Counted from the stretch's first letter, positions 17,649 through 27,603 are shown. The stretch: DNA of 40,237 nucleotides from Gemmatimonadota bacterium (GCA_026387915.1 JAPLKS010000002.1:1-40237), one strand, 5' to 3'. Made by a program: numbers and translations. The notes: generated by a model from the sequence alone, not told the origin.

Positions 17649-20192
17649 TTACGATTCCCGCAACGCCGCCATCGGAGTTTCGCGAAACACGTCCCGTCCC
17701 GTCAGGAAGCCGATGCCCACCGCCAGTGCCATCATGGCAAACGCAATCAGCAGGGCAGGCAGCACGGCGGGCGCGAATGTTCCCTTGAAGACAAAAGTGA
17801 TCAGCGCCCACGCACCGCCAAACGAGAGCACCATCCCAGCCAACGCGCCGAGTGCGCCGAGCAGGAGATACTCGGAGAGGAGGATACGCCCAATCTGCGC
17901 GCGCGTGGCGCCCAGTGTCTTGAGCAGCACGCCTTCGCGCAACCGATCTCGGCGCGTGGCGGCCACGGCACTGAATAGCACCGGCACGCCCATCGCCATG
18001 CTGAACAATGTGAGGAAGCGCACGGCCATCGATACCTTGGTCACGATCTGCGCGACGGTGCGTCGCACGAGGGAGAGATCCAAGCTCGAAATGTTCGGAT
18101 AGCGCGTGACCGTCAGCCGCTGAATTCGCGCAATCGTCGTGTCGCTCGGCACGGCAACTATGGTCGCGAACTGTTTGGGCGCCTGCTCGAGCGCCTTGGG
18201 CGCGAGTACGGCAAAGAAGTTGGGCTCAAAGCGGCCCCAGTCCACCTCGCGGAGGCTCGTGAGGCGCGTGCGAATGCGCACCCCTTGCACGTCCCACGTG
18301 ATGATGTCGCCGAGCGTCACCTTCAGTTGGCCCGCCACGTCCTGCTCGAGTGAGACTTCGGAGATGGAGTCTGGCAGTGTCGTGCGCCCGAGCCAGACGC
18401 CACTGATGAGTTTTTCCGTGGCGACCATCGTGTCGCGGTAGGTAGAGCGGTACTCGCGACGCAGTGACCAGTGGTTGCCTTGGAGTCCGTGTGATTTGGC
18501 CCACGCGCCGGGATCCTGACCATTGAGCGCCGCGACTTTCATGGTGACAATGGGGGCGTAGCCAATCGCGTGCTGCCCTGTGCTGGCGAGAATGGAATCG
18601 ACGCCGGCGCGCTGGTCTTCCTGAATGTCGAACATGATCAGGTTGCCTTTGGACCGCTCGGCGGTGATGTCAAATTGTTTGAGCAAGTTCGACTGCACCA
18701 GAAAGAGCGTGCTCACCAGAAACGCACCAAAGCCGAGTGCGAGCACCACCGACCGTGTTTGATTGGCGGGGCGGTAGAGGTTGGCCACGCCTTGGCGCAC
18801 CACGTACGGCCAGCGCGCTGTGACCATGCGTCGTGCCAGCCAGGCCAGCGCGGACGCGCTCAGCCACAGCACGAGCATCGACGCCGCGATGCCAGCAGCA
18901 AACAGCGCACCGCGCGGCCACGACCCGGCGCGCTGCACGGAGAGAAATAGCACGCCGGCCACGAGCGTGATGTTGACCAGATGCGTGGGAATGTCGGTGA
19001 GCCGCGCTTTGTCGAGTGCGGCGGCGTCGCGACGGAGTGCCTGCAGCGGCGAGACGCGTCGCACCACGAGCAAGGGCCGCAACGCGAACACCAACGCCAC
19101 GCCCACGCCAATGGCGAGTCCGAGTGCAATGGCCCGCCAGTCGAGCGTGACGCGCACATCCACCGGAAGAAAATCTTGAATCGCGAGCGGAAGGAGGAAC
19201 TGAATGACCACGCCCAGCGCCGTGCCTAGCGCCGCGCCCAATAAGCCCATGACGGTCGCTTGCAGCACGTAAATCGCCAGCACTTGTCCGCTGGTGGCGC
19301 CGAGGCAGCGCAGCACCGCTACCGTGTCGATTTTGCGCGTGACGAACGCATGTACACCACTTGCTACGCCAATGCCGCCGAGCAAAAGCGCAATCAGCCC
19401 CACGATGCCAAGGAAGTCGGCGAGCCGGCCGATGTCTTGGGTGAGGTTTTGTTCGCGCTGCGTGACGGTGGTGACGCGCACATTTTCTTTTTGGAATCGC
19501 GGCCGGAGCGGTGCGACCCACTTGGCACTCACCGTGGTGGGCGAGAGCTTGACGAGCACGTCGTAGCTCGCGCGGCTGCCAAAGCCCAAGAGTTGTGTTT
19601 CGGGAATGAAGCGCGCAGGGATGTACACGCGCGGCCCGATGGCTGCGGCTACGCCTGGGTCTCCCGGCACGCTGGTGACGGTGCCGAGGATCTCAAACTT
19701 GGCGTAGCCCACATTGAGCGTGTCGCCAATCTGTGCGTCGAGCGTAATGAGCAGCCCGGGATCCACCAGCGCGTAGGCGCCGCTATGCAATCGCCCCCAC
19801 GCGGCAGCTGGCGACGACTCCACCGTGCCATAGAGCGGCCAGTTGGCGGTAATGCCTTTGATCTGCACCAAGCGCGTGCCGCCACTGCGCGGTGCCATGG
19901 CCATAGAGCCGAAGGTCACCACGCGAGCGACGGGCGTGCCGCGCGTTTCGATGGAGTCGATGGCCTTGAGCAGCGGATCGGGGAAGCGCTGGTTGGCCGA
20001 AAAACTGACGTCGCCGCCGAGGATGCTGCGCGACTGCTCGCGAATGGAGCTTTGCACGTTGCTCGCAAACGAATCGATGGCTACGAGCGCGGCCACGCCG
20101 AGCGAGATGGACGACATGTAGAGCAGCAGTCGGCGGCGCGCCGTGCGGCTTTCGCGCCAGGCGAGGCTGAAGATGGCGGACCAGCGTCTCAC
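17649..20192 (-). CDS. ybbP: ABC transporter permease, YbbP/FtsX family
   Basis: An 847-aa inner-membrane protein and partner of the ATPase encoded just upstream (4-bp GTGA overlap at 20189-20192, GTG start). An N-terminal membrane anchor (about 22-42) is followed by a periplasmic domain, a first FtsX membrane block around residues 250-390 (ADFLGIVGLIALLLGGIGVASGVHAFV), further membrane helices, a second periplasmic domain and a C-terminal FtsX block (SMAMGVPVLFSAVAATRRDR and onward) ending in the typical GRDVFRETPMAALRES. Two FtsX modules in one chain of about 800 aa is the YbbP layout. Such MacB-superfamily systems use ATP for work across the envelope, such as lipoprotein or lipid handling, rather than ordinary import. 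Confidence 0.88.
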   Translation of the reverse strand: MRRWSAIFSLAWRESRTARRRLLLYMSSISLGVAALVAIDSFASNVQSSIREQSRSILGGDVSFSANQRFPDPLLKAIDSIETRGTPVARVVTFGSMAMAPRSGGTRLVQIKGITANWPLYGTVESSPAAAWGRLHSGAYALVDPGLLITLDAQIGDTLNVGYAKFEILGTVTSVPGDPGVAAAIGPRVYIPARFIPETQLLGFGSRASYDVLVKLSPTTVSAKWVAPLRPRFQKENVRVTTVTQREQNLTQDIGRLADFLGIVGLIALLLGGIGVASGVHAFVTRKIDTVAVLRCLGATSGQVLAIYVLQATVMGLLGAALGTALGVVIQFLLPLAIQDFLPVDVRVTLDWRAIALGLAIGVGVALVFALRPLLVVRRVSPLQALRRDAAALDKARLTDIPTHLVNITLVAGVLFLSVQRAGSWPRGALFAAGIAASMLVLWLSASALAWLARRMVTARWPYVVRQGVANLYRPANQTRSVVLALGFGAFLVSTLFLVQSNLLKQFDITAERSKGNLIMFDIQEDQRAGVDSILASTGQHAIGYAPIVTMKVAALNGQDPGAWAKSHGLQGNHWSLRREYRSTYRDTMVATEKLISGVWLGRTTLPDSISEVSLEQDVAGQLKVTLGDIITWDVQGVRIRTRLTSLREVDWGRFEPNFFAVLAPKALEQAPKQFATIVAVPSDTTIARIQRLTVTRYPNISSLDLSLVRRTVAQIVTKVSMAVRFLTLFSMAMGVPVLFSAVAATRRDRLREGVLLKTLGATRAQIGRILLSEYLLLGALGALAGMVLSFGGAWALITFVFKGTFAPAVLPALLIAFAMMALAVGIGFLTGRDVFRETPMAALRES

Positions 20193-20902
20193 CGTGCGTC
20201 TCCGACGGTCGCGGGCGCGGCGTGCACCGTGCCGGTGGCGCGATCTTCAACGACGTCGCCGTCTTTGAGGCGGATGACACGGCTCGTGCGTTCGGCGAGC
20301 GCCGTGTCGTGCGTGACGAGCACGACCGTGGAACCGGACGATTGGTTGAGCGCTTCAAGTAGGGCGACGATGCGTTCGCCGGTAGCACCGTCGAGGTTGC
20401 CGGTGGGTTCGTCGGCAAAGAGAATGCGGGGCTGGTTCACGAAGGCGCGGGCAATGGCCACGCGCTGTTGTTCGCCGCCGGAGAGCTGCGTGGGAAAGTG
20501 CCCAGTGCGGTCGCCCAGCCCCACGCGGTGTAGCAGGTCGCGCGCCCGCTCGGCGGCGTCGGTATCCCCGCGCAGTTCGAGCGGAACTTGTACATTTTCT
20601 AGGGCAGTAAGCGTCGGAATCAGTTGAAAGCTCTGAAAGATGAATCCGACTTTTTCGCCACGCAGTTTGGCGCGGTCATCTTCCGAGAGGCGGGTGATGT
20701 CCACGCCGTCGAGGGTCACGGCGCCGCCGCTCGGGGTATCGAGTCCGGCGAGGAGGCCGAGGAGAGTGGTTTTGCCACTCCCCGACGGCCCGACGATGGC
20801 GACAAACTCGCCCTGCGGGATGGAGAAGGTGACGTGCTTGAGCACGGCAAGGCGGCTCTCGCCGCTTTGATATTCTTTGGTGAGGTCAGTGGCCGTGAGC
20901 AT
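20189..20902 (-). CDS. ybbA: ABC transporter ATP-binding protein, YbbA/LolD type
   Basis: A 237-aa cytoplasmic ATPase that drives the FtsX-type permease downstream. Motifs: Walker A GPSGSGKT (38-45), Q-loop Gln90, signature LSGGEQQ (140-146), Walker B ILFADEP (160-166, catalytic Glu165) and switch His198. ATG 20902 is chosen because the N-terminus MLTATDLTKEYQSG matches the family; a longer reading frame upstream is the shadow of the esterase gene on the other strand. Its start overlaps the start of the divergent tesA-like gene by 8 bp. Confidence 0.93.
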   Translation of the reverse strand: MLTATDLTKEYQSGESRLAVLKHVTFSIPQGEFVAIVGPSGSGKTTLLGLLAGLDTPSGGAVTLDGVDITRLSEDDRAKLRGEKVGFIFQSFQLIPTLTALENVQVPLELRGDTDAAERARDLLHRVGLGDRTGHFPTQLSGGEQQRVAIARAFVNQPRILFADEPTGNLDGATGERIVALLEALNQSSGSTVVLVTHDTALAERTSRVIRLKDGDVVEDRATGTVHAAPATVGDAR

Positions 20903-21722
20903 TCGAAAGATCGGAGAGAAGAGCGGCAAGCGGGCGTGGATCGCGGTCGCGGTCGGCGCACTGGCCTTGGGGGGCTGCGGAAAGCGGAGTGATGCCCCTG
21001 AATCGAAGGCCTCGGGGCGCGTTGGGGTTCCCGTGGAATCAACTACGGTGCCGACCACTGGGGCAACGGTGGGTGCGGGTGGGGCGGGGAGCACGCCCAG
21101 CCCGAATGGGGCGTTACCAACTGCGTCCTCGGAAGCGGCGACTGCGGTCCCTACGGGGCGTCGCCGCGTTTTGATTCTCGGCACCAGCCTCACTGCTGGA
21201 TACGGCCTCGACAACCCGCAGCGCGACGCCTACCCGGCGGTGTTGCAGCAGATTGCCGACTCTCTCGGGGTGGCCGCCGAGGTGATTGGAGCCGGGTTGT
21301 CTGGTGAGACGTCGGCTGGCGCGCTGCGTCGCGCCGATTGGGTGCTCAACCAGCCGGTGGACCTGTTTGTGCTTGAGACGGGCGCGAATGACGGGCTCCG
21401 CGGGTTGAACCCAGATTCCACGGCAGCGAATCTGCGCGCAATTATCGCGAAGGTGCGCACGTCGCATCCGGCGGCGCGTATTGCGCTGGTGCAGATGGAA
21501 GCACCGACGAATATGGGCGCGGCGTATACGCGGAGTTTTCACGCCGTGTTTGGGGCGGTTGCTGCGCAGGAGAAGGTGACGTTACTGCCCTTCTTGCTTG
21601 CGGGCGTGGCCGGCGATAAGGCGCTGAATCAGGGGGATGGGATTCATCCTACGCCGGAGGGTGCGCGGCGGGCGGCGCGGAATCTGTGGCCTATGTTACG
21701 CACACTCATCGCGACGCGTTGA
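20895..21722 (+). CDS. tesA: GDSL-type esterase/lysophospholipase, TesA-like lipoprotein
   Basis: Hydrolyses ester or thioester bonds of lipids in the periplasm, by family. The GTG at 20895 has GAGG 9 bases upstream and gives 275 aa; GTG 20880 or TTG 20877 are possible. A membrane segment ends in LGGC (Cys28), so this is a lipoprotein, unlike soluble TesA of enterobacteria. A Ser/Thr/Ala-rich linker (about 30-88) leads to the SGNH domain: GTSLTAGYG with Ser98, Gly in GLSGETS (block II), GAND with Asn165, and DGIH with Asp248 and His251. All catalytic blocks are present. It is divergent from ybbA-ybbP, the same arrangement as tesA-ybbA-ybbP in Escherichia coli, which supports the naming of all three. 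Confidence 0.88.
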   Translation: MSIRKIGEKSGKRAWIAVAVGALALGGCGKRSDAPESKASGRVGVPVESTTVPTTGATVGAGGAGSTPSPNGALPTASSEAATAVPTGRRRVLILGTSLTAGYGLDNPQRDAYPAVLQQIADSLGVAAEVIGAGLSGETSAGALRRADWVLNQPVDLFVLETGANDGLRGLNPDSTAANLRAIIAKVRTSHPAARIALVQMEAPTNMGAAYTRSFHAVFGAVAAQEKVTLLPFLLAGVAGDKALNQGDGIHPTPEGARRAARNLWPMLRTLIATR

Positions 21723-21792
21723 ACGCTGAAAGGTGGTACTAGCGGACTGTAATGGAGTGCGACAGAATAGCCCCCATACAGCGATTCCGTTC

Positions 21793-21811
21793 CCTTGTCC
21801 CCCGGGCAAGG
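21793..21811. other. Small hairpin in the tesA-susC gap
   Basis: CCTTGTCC and GGGCAAGG can pair over 8 positions (one G-T pair) around three C. It lies 70 bp after the esterase gene and 53 bp before the SusC-type gene. No T-run follows. It might be a weak terminator or leader structure. The rest of the 141-bp gap shows no clear promoter. Confidence 0.25.
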
Positions 21812-21863
21812 TCCACCAGTTCCGGCACCGTCACTCAGTGCCGAGATTCGACGCGAGGTATGC

Positions 21864-24800
21864 ATGCTCGGACGAAGAATGTGTCGGTTGGGGCTCTTGT
21901 TGTTGCTCAGTATTGCTGGGCACAGCGCGAGTGCCCAAAGCGGTGCAACGATTACAGGTACGGTGCGAGATTCCGCGACGAAGGCCGCAGTGCCTGGCGC
22001 GCAGGTCTTTGTGCAAGGCGCGGCGGGAGTCGCGGCCATCGGAGGAGTGACGAACTCGTCCGGCGTGTACCGCATCACCGGCGTCCCAGCAGGCGAAGCA
22101 GCAATCCGGGTGCGTTTGCTGGGCTACAATCTTGCCCAGCGCACGGCGACGCTCACGAGTGGTCAAGTGAGCGTGGTTGATTTTGTGCTGGCGGCATCGA
22201 GTGCGCGCCTCGACCAGGTGGTCGTGACCGGAACCCCGGGTGGCACCCAGATGCGCGCCATCGGCAACGTCGTCGAAACAATCAAGACGTCGGATATCAC
22301 CAACACGGTTCCGACGGCCAATCTTGGCGAAGTGCTGGGCGGTCGTACGCCGGGCGTCACCATTTTGCCGTCCACAGGGCAAGTGGGCACCGGCGCGCAG
22401 ATCCGTATTCGCGGACTGAGCAGCCTCTCGCTCTCAAACGACCCGATTATCTACATCGACGGTGTGCGTGCGAACGCTGACGTCTCGCGCGGCACCACGC
22501 AGCGCGGCGGCGCGGGCGCAAGCCGACTCAATGACATCAATCCCGAGTCCATCCAGAGCATTGAAGTGATCAAGGGACCGGCTGCCGCAACGCTCTATGG
22601 CACCGAAGCCTCGAACGGCGTGATCCAGATCATCACCAAGCGCGGCGCCACAGGAAAAGCCTCGTGGGATTTTTCCACACGCGCCGGCAATAGCTGGATT
22701 CGCAATCCCTCAGAGCGTTCGGGGTTGCTGTACGGGAAGGACGCGGGCGGAAACCTCGTCAACTTCAATCTGTGGGATCACGAAATCGCCTCTGGTCATC
22801 CGGCCGTCTTCGGTACGGGACTGGGGCAGGGCTACAACATCAGCGTACGCGGCGGCACCGACGCGGCGCGGTATTTCAATACGATCGGCTGGGATGACGA
22901 CGGTGGCGTGGTCGCGTGGAACTGGAGCCGCAAGCTGTCGCTGCGATCCAACCTCGATCTGCTCCTGACGGACAAGCTCAAAATCTCGACGAGTGCGTCG
23001 TACATTCGCTCGCGCATCCGACTCGTGCAGGGGTCGCTCTCGATCGATCCGTTCAGCAATCTGATGTGGGGTTCTCCGCTCACGCAGAACCTGGCGCAGC
23101 GCGGCTTCAGTACGGCGCCGCCAGAAGTCGAAAAAACGGTGGCGGACCGCGCCGATAACGACCGCACCACGTTCAGTATTACGACCAACTACTTCCCGAC
23201 GACCTGGTTCACGCATCGGCTCGTGCTGGGTATGGACAACAACGCCGAGAACAACTCGCTGTTGTATCCGCGCGATCCGCTCGGCAGCCTGAGCTTGTTC
23301 GGGTCGCTCGGCACTGGGAGTAAGCGTGTGGAGCGCGCCGCCTCGAACTACCTGACGCTCGACTACTCTGGCGTCGCGAAGTACTCGCGTGGCGAGAACC
23401 TCCAGTTCAAAACGGCCGTCGGCTTTCAGTACTACCGGCGAGAAATAAGCACGATCTCGGCGACGGGCACAAACTTCCCGGCGATTCCGATCACGACCGT
23501 CAGCGGTGGCGCCACGCTCACGGGCTCGGAAGACTACCTCGCGAACGCCACGCTCGGTTTGTATGTGGAACAGCAAGCGGCGTGGAACAACCGCGTATTC
23601 GTGACGGCGGCCGTCCGCGGCGACGACAACAGCGCGTTCGGTAAGCACTTCAAGGCGGCGTACTATCCCAAGCTGAGCGGCGCGTGGGTGATCAGCGAAG
23701 AACCGTTCTGGGGGAAGGTGCAGTACGTGAAGGAGCTGCGTTTGCGTGCGGCCTGGGGCGCGGCTGGGACGCAGCCCGGTACGTTCGATGCGGCGCGGCT
23801 CTACAATCCCGACGTCGGATACAAAGATCAGCCGTCGCTCGTGCCGTCCTCGTACGGCAATCCGGAACTCAAGCCGGAGCGCAGCGAAGAACTCGAAGGT
23901 GGTTTTGAAGCGTCGTTGTTCAATGGCAAGCTCGACGTGGCGTACAGCCACTATGCGCGTAACGTCAAGGACGCGATCGTCAACATGCCGTTGCCGCCAT
24001 CGGTTGGCTTCCCGGGTTCACAGATTGTGAACGTCGGTGCCGTCAAAGGGTGGGGCGACGAACTCAGCGCCACGTACCACGTCATTGAACGCCAGAACTT
24101 CGGTTGGGACATCGGCGGTCAGTATTCGGTGAATGGCAACCGCATCGACAATCTCGGCGGGTTGGCCTTTATCACCGTCGGACAGGGCGGCATGGCGCAG
24201 AACCGCGTCGGCTTCTCCATCGGCGATATTTTCATGTACAAGATTCTGTCGGCCAAGATCGACGCCACGGGCGCCGTCACGGAATCCATTTGTGACGGTG
24301 GCACCGGGAAGGCCGGGCTCGAACAGGGTGGCGCGCCGATGCCGTGCGCACAGGCGCCCCGTGTGTAGTGGGGCCATTCGCAACCGACCTGGACGGCGGG
24401 GCTCAACTCCACGTTCACGTTCTTCAAGTCGTTGCGTCTGTTTGTGCAGGTCGATGGCAACGGTGGCAACTACATGGATGACACCGAAATTCGCGCCCTT
24501 CACAATCTCGGGTTGACGAAGGCCGTCATTCTCCGCAACGATCCAATGTTGCAGGCGTATCGCGCCATCGAAGCGGATGCCGTCGGTACTTATAAGGCCG
24601 GATTCCTCAAGGTGCGTGAATTGTCGGCGACGTATTCGTTCGACAAGCGCGTGCTGAGCCACATTGGGGCCAGCGCCGGCTCGATCAGTCTGGCGGGTCG
24701 CAACCTTATGACACTCTGGACGGCCGCCAATGGGTGGAACACCTCCCGCGACGGCATGGTGATGGTGCCCATCGCTGGCATGCACGTATGGGACGTCGAG

Positions 24801-24890
24801 ACACGCCCGGTGGGCCAGATCTCGAACGGCTTCCAGACGATCATGCCGCCGGTGACGTCGGCGACGTTCACCATTCGGCTTTCCTACTAA
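21864..24890 (+). pseudogene. SusC/RagA-type TonB-dependent receptor, interrupted by an in-frame TAG
   Basis: An outer-membrane transporter of the SusC class, which works with the SusD-type lipoprotein encoded next. ATG 21864 follows GAGG. A signal peptide (about 1-23) is followed by a carboxypeptidase-regulatory-like domain (ATITGTVRDSATKAAVPGAQV), a plug (VVVTGTPGG, ILPSTGQVGTGAQIRIRG, IEVIKGPAAATLYGTEASNGVI) and a long barrel. At codon 835 (24366-24368) a TAG stops the frame. The same frame then continues from WGHSQPTWTAG to the natural end of the barrel (...SATFTIRLSY, stop ending at 24890), about 173 more residues. The sequences on both sides join as one normal SusC C-terminus. The stop replaces one codon; family context suggests an aromatic residue such as Tyr (TAC/TAT), one base away. 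Without readthrough the last barrel strands are lost. Confidence 0.85.
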
Positions 24891-24896
24891 CAGCGG

Positions 24897-26156
24897 ATGA
24901 CGACCATTATGAAAAAGACTCTCCACGCGGTCGCCTCGCTGAGCTTCGCGCTCTGGTTGACCGCCTGCAATAGCTTGCTCGATGTCACAACGCCTGGCCG
25001 CGTCGCGGCCGAGACGCTCAATGATCCTTCGATGGCCGTGGTGCTCGAGTCCGCGGCGATGCAGCAGTTTCAGTGCGCGTTCGGATCGTGGGTGACTACG
25101 GCCGGTGTCATGTCCGGCGAATACCTCGTCTCCAACAACCTCGTGAACTCCAATCTGTGGGGTTGGCGCGGTACGGAAATTCTCACGGCCCCGGGCACGT
25201 GCGCGACGTCACGCACGGCGACCGACCTTGGGTATTACACGCCCATGCAGAGCGCGCGGTTCCAGAACGAAGATGCGTTCGCACGGATCTCGACGCTCAC
25301 CGATGCGCAGGTGCCGACGCGGCAGAAAATCCTCGCCGAAATGTCGGTGTACTCGGGATGGGCGTACTTGTTACTCGGCGAAGGGATGTGCGAAATGACG
25401 GTGAATAGCGGGCCGAAGATCACGCCGGCCCAAACGATGGCGCTCGCGGAAACGCAGTTCACCACCGCGCTTACCTATGCGGCCACCGCGAACGACAACG
25501 ATCTCAAGAATTTTGCGTTGGCGGGTCGCGCACGTGCGCGCCTCAACCTCGCGAACCTCCCGGGCGCGGCCGCCGACGCCGCGCAGGTGTTGCCCGTGGG
25601 TTGGCAGCGCCTCGCCGAATTTTCGGAATCGCGTCCGGCGCGCGAGAACAAGCTTTACAACATGACCATTCGCAACGACTTCCTCTCCGTGGCACCGGCG
25701 TACCGGGCGCTCACCGTGGGTGGTGTGGCGGACACGCGTGTGAAGGTGCTGAACCCGAATCGCAACGGGCAGGACGGGCTCACACCGCTCTACATCCAGC
25801 AGAAGTTCCTCGGCAACGGCGCCGTCGGTTTGCCGATCGCGTCGTGGAAAGAATCGCAGCTCATCTACGCTGAGGCGGTGGGTGGTCAGGCGGCGAAGGA
25901 CGCCATCAACGCGGTGCGTACGGCCGCCGGTGTCCCGAAGCTCGACGGCACCGAGACCAGCGACATCACGGCACTCGTGCTCGAGGAGCGCCGGCGCTCC
26001 CTGTTTAGCGAAGGGCAGCGCTACTCGGACATGATTCGCAAGAACTTGCCGTTCCCCACGGGCGTCAATGCCAAGCAGCAGACGTACGGTCCGATCACGT
26101 GCATCCCACTGCCGAACATTGAGACGCAGAACAACCCGAATCTGCAGGGCAAGTAG
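24897..26156 (+). CDS. SusD/RagB-family outer-membrane lipoprotein
   Basis: Surface lipoprotein that captures substrate for the SusC-type receptor encoded 6 bp upstream. From ATG 24897 the protein has 419 aa; ATG 24909 (MKKTLHAV) is as likely. The signal ends in LTAC (Cys24 from the first start), followed by NSLLDVTTPGRV, the usual start of mature SusD proteins in this group. The body is helical with TPR-like stretches (AEMSVYSGWAYLLLGEGMCEM, NFALAGRARARLNLANLPGAAADA) and near the end has ESQLIYAEAV, INAVRTAAGVP and VLEERRRSLFSEGQRYSDMIR, which are SusD landmarks. It is intact, unlike its partner. Confidence 0.9.
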   Translation: MTTIMKKTLHAVASLSFALWLTACNSLLDVTTPGRVAAETLNDPSMAVVLESAAMQQFQCAFGSWVTTAGVMSGEYLVSNNLVNSNLWGWRGTEILTAPGTCATSRTATDLGYYTPMQSARFQNEDAFARISTLTDAQVPTRQKILAEMSVYSGWAYLLLGEGMCEMTVNSGPKITPAQTMALAETQFTTALTYAATANDNDLKNFALAGRARARLNLANLPGAAADAAQVLPVGWQRLAEFSESRPARENKLYNMTIRNDFLSVAPAYRALTVGGVADTRVKVLNPNRNGQDGLTPLYIQQKFLGNGAVGLPIASWKESQLIYAEAVGGQAAKDAINAVRTAAGVPKLDGTETSDITALVLEERRRSLFSEGQRYSDMIRKNLPFPTGVNAKQQTYGPITCIPLPNIETQNNPNLQGK

Positions 26157-26157
26157 G

Positions 26158-27603
26158 ATGACACCACGCGCAGCATTCACCGCGCGTGTGCGTCGAGGGC
26201 TCGCCGCGCTGGCGGCCCTCGGCGCCTGCGCGCTGGGCGCGTCGGCCACCGCCGGCGCGCAGGCACCAAGTTCGGAACCACTGATCATTCGCGGCGGTTG
26301 GATCTTTGATGCCGTAAAATCAGACGTACGGCGCAACATCGGCGTTGTCGTGATGAGCGGAAAGCTGGTAGAAGTCGACGCCAAGCTGGCCGGCCGCAGT
26401 ACGGCCGGATACAAGGTCGTAGAGCTGGCTGACGACGAGTATCTCCTGCCGGGATTCTTTGATTTGCACGCGCATTACAATGTAAATCTCTTTGGCAAGA
26501 ATCGTCGCGACGAAACTCTGGTGCAGCCGGTGGTGTTCTTGGCCAACGGTGTGACCTCCACGTTCCCGGGCGGCGAGTACAATCCTGACGATATGGCCGC
26601 GATGCGCGATCGCATCGAGAGTGGACAGCAACCTGGTCCGCGGCTGATGCGCTCGGGCGCCTACTTTGGCCGCACGCGTCCGGGGTGGGACGTCAACATG
26701 ACGCCGGAGCAGGTGTATGCCGACGTTGATCATTGGGCCGCGCAAGGGGTGCGCGCGTTCAAGGCCAAGGGCATTGGTCCCGTCCAACTGCGCGCGCTCA
26801 TTGAGCGTGCGCACTGGCACGGTGCCACCGTCACGGGTCACCTCGACTCGGGCTTTCAGGGAAGTGTGAATCCGAAGGATGCGATTCTCATGGGCATTGA
26901 TCGCATCGAACACTTCATGGGAGGCGACGCGCTGCCGGCCACGCAGTCGGCGTACGCGTCGCTCGTGAATCTCGACGTCAACTCCAAAGAGTTTAAAGAG
27001 ATTGTGCAGCTGTACCTGCGGTATCGCGTCAACTTTGATGCGACGATCACGGCGTACGGCTACACGTCGGATCATACCACGGATGATGCCTTCGCCTCGT
27101 GGTACGACGAGCGCTCCTTTTTTACGCCGTACGTGCGGGCGGAGCAGGCTGCTAAAACCGAAGCGCGCCGCCCCAATGCGTCGTTCGACAAGATCTATCG
27201 CGTCAAAAACGCCGAGATCAAAGCGTTCTACGACGCCGGCGGTGGCGACCTGATCACCACCGGTACCGACTACCCGAGCACGGGCGAGTTCTTGCCTGGC
27301 TTCTCGCTCCACCGCGAGATGTTCGCGATGGTGCGCGCTGGGTTGCCGGCCGCCGCGGTGCTGAAGATCGCAACGATCAACGGCGCGCGCGCGATTGGCG
27401 TGGGGGACAAACTCGGCACCATCGAAGTGGGCAAGCTCGCCGACCTCGTGGTGGTCAAGGGAAATCCCGTCAAAGACATTCGCAACACACACAACGTGCA
27501 GAAAGTATTCAAAGCCGGGACAGCGTACGATCCGGCTACGTTGTTCAAGTCGGTGCAGGGCAAGCTGGGGCCGGCAAACAAGGATGAGGCCACCAAGTGG
27601 TAG
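26158..27603 (+). CDS. Secreted amidohydrolase
   Basis: A 481-aa metal-dependent hydrolase exported by a signal peptide (about 1-35, ending TAGAQA). It starts 1 bp after the SusD stop, so the three genes form one operon. Metal and active-site positions of the amidohydrolase superfamily are visible: HAH at 104-106 in LPGFFDLHAHYN, a His in ATVTGHLDS, a His in DRIEHFMGGD and Asp in TTGTDYPS. The C-terminal part has the usual GVGDKLGTIEVGKLADLVVVKGNP. A typical catalytic Lys is not certain. Such exported enzymes beside SusC/SusD often act on dipeptide-like or cyclic amide compounds; the precise substrate is unknown. A strong hairpin follows 57 bp downstream. Confidence 0.87.
   Translation: MTPRAAFTARVRRGLAALAALGACALGASATAGAQAPSSEPLIIRGGWIFDAVKSDVRRNIGVVVMSGKLVEVDAKLAGRSTAGYKVVELADDEYLLPGFFDLHAHYNVNLFGKNRRDETLVQPVVFLANGVTSTFPGGEYNPDDMAAMRDRIESGQQPGPRLMRSGAYFGRTRPGWDVNMTPEQVYADVDHWAAQGVRAFKAKGIGPVQLRALIERAHWHGATVTGHLDSGFQGSVNPKDAILMGIDRIEHFMGGDALPATQSAYASLVNLDVNSKEFKEIVQLYLRYRVNFDATITAYGYTSDHTTDDAFASWYDERSFFTPYVRAEQAAKTEARRPNASFDKIYRVKNAEIKAFYDAGGGDLITTGTDYPSTGEFLPGFSLHREMFAMVRAGLPAAAVLKIATINGARAIGVGDKLGTIEVGKLADLVVVKGNPVKDIRNTHNVQKVFKAGTAYDPATLFKSVQGKLGPANKDEATKW

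Noticed and set aside
20903-21214. N-terminal extension of ybbA
   Set aside because: The added residues are Pro/Ala/Val-rich and lie antisense to the esterase linker. The ATG at 20902 matches the family start.
21738-21748. ACTAGCGGACT shared with the region upstream of tsdA (2765-2775)
   Set aside because: An 11-base match between two places is expected many times by chance in 40 kb, and nothing else around the two copies is alike.
24432-24890. Separate small gene after the SusC frame
   Set aside because: It is in the same frame as the upstream SusC gene, begins with TTG without a ribosome site, and encodes the missing barrel end. It is better read as the tail of the interrupted gene.
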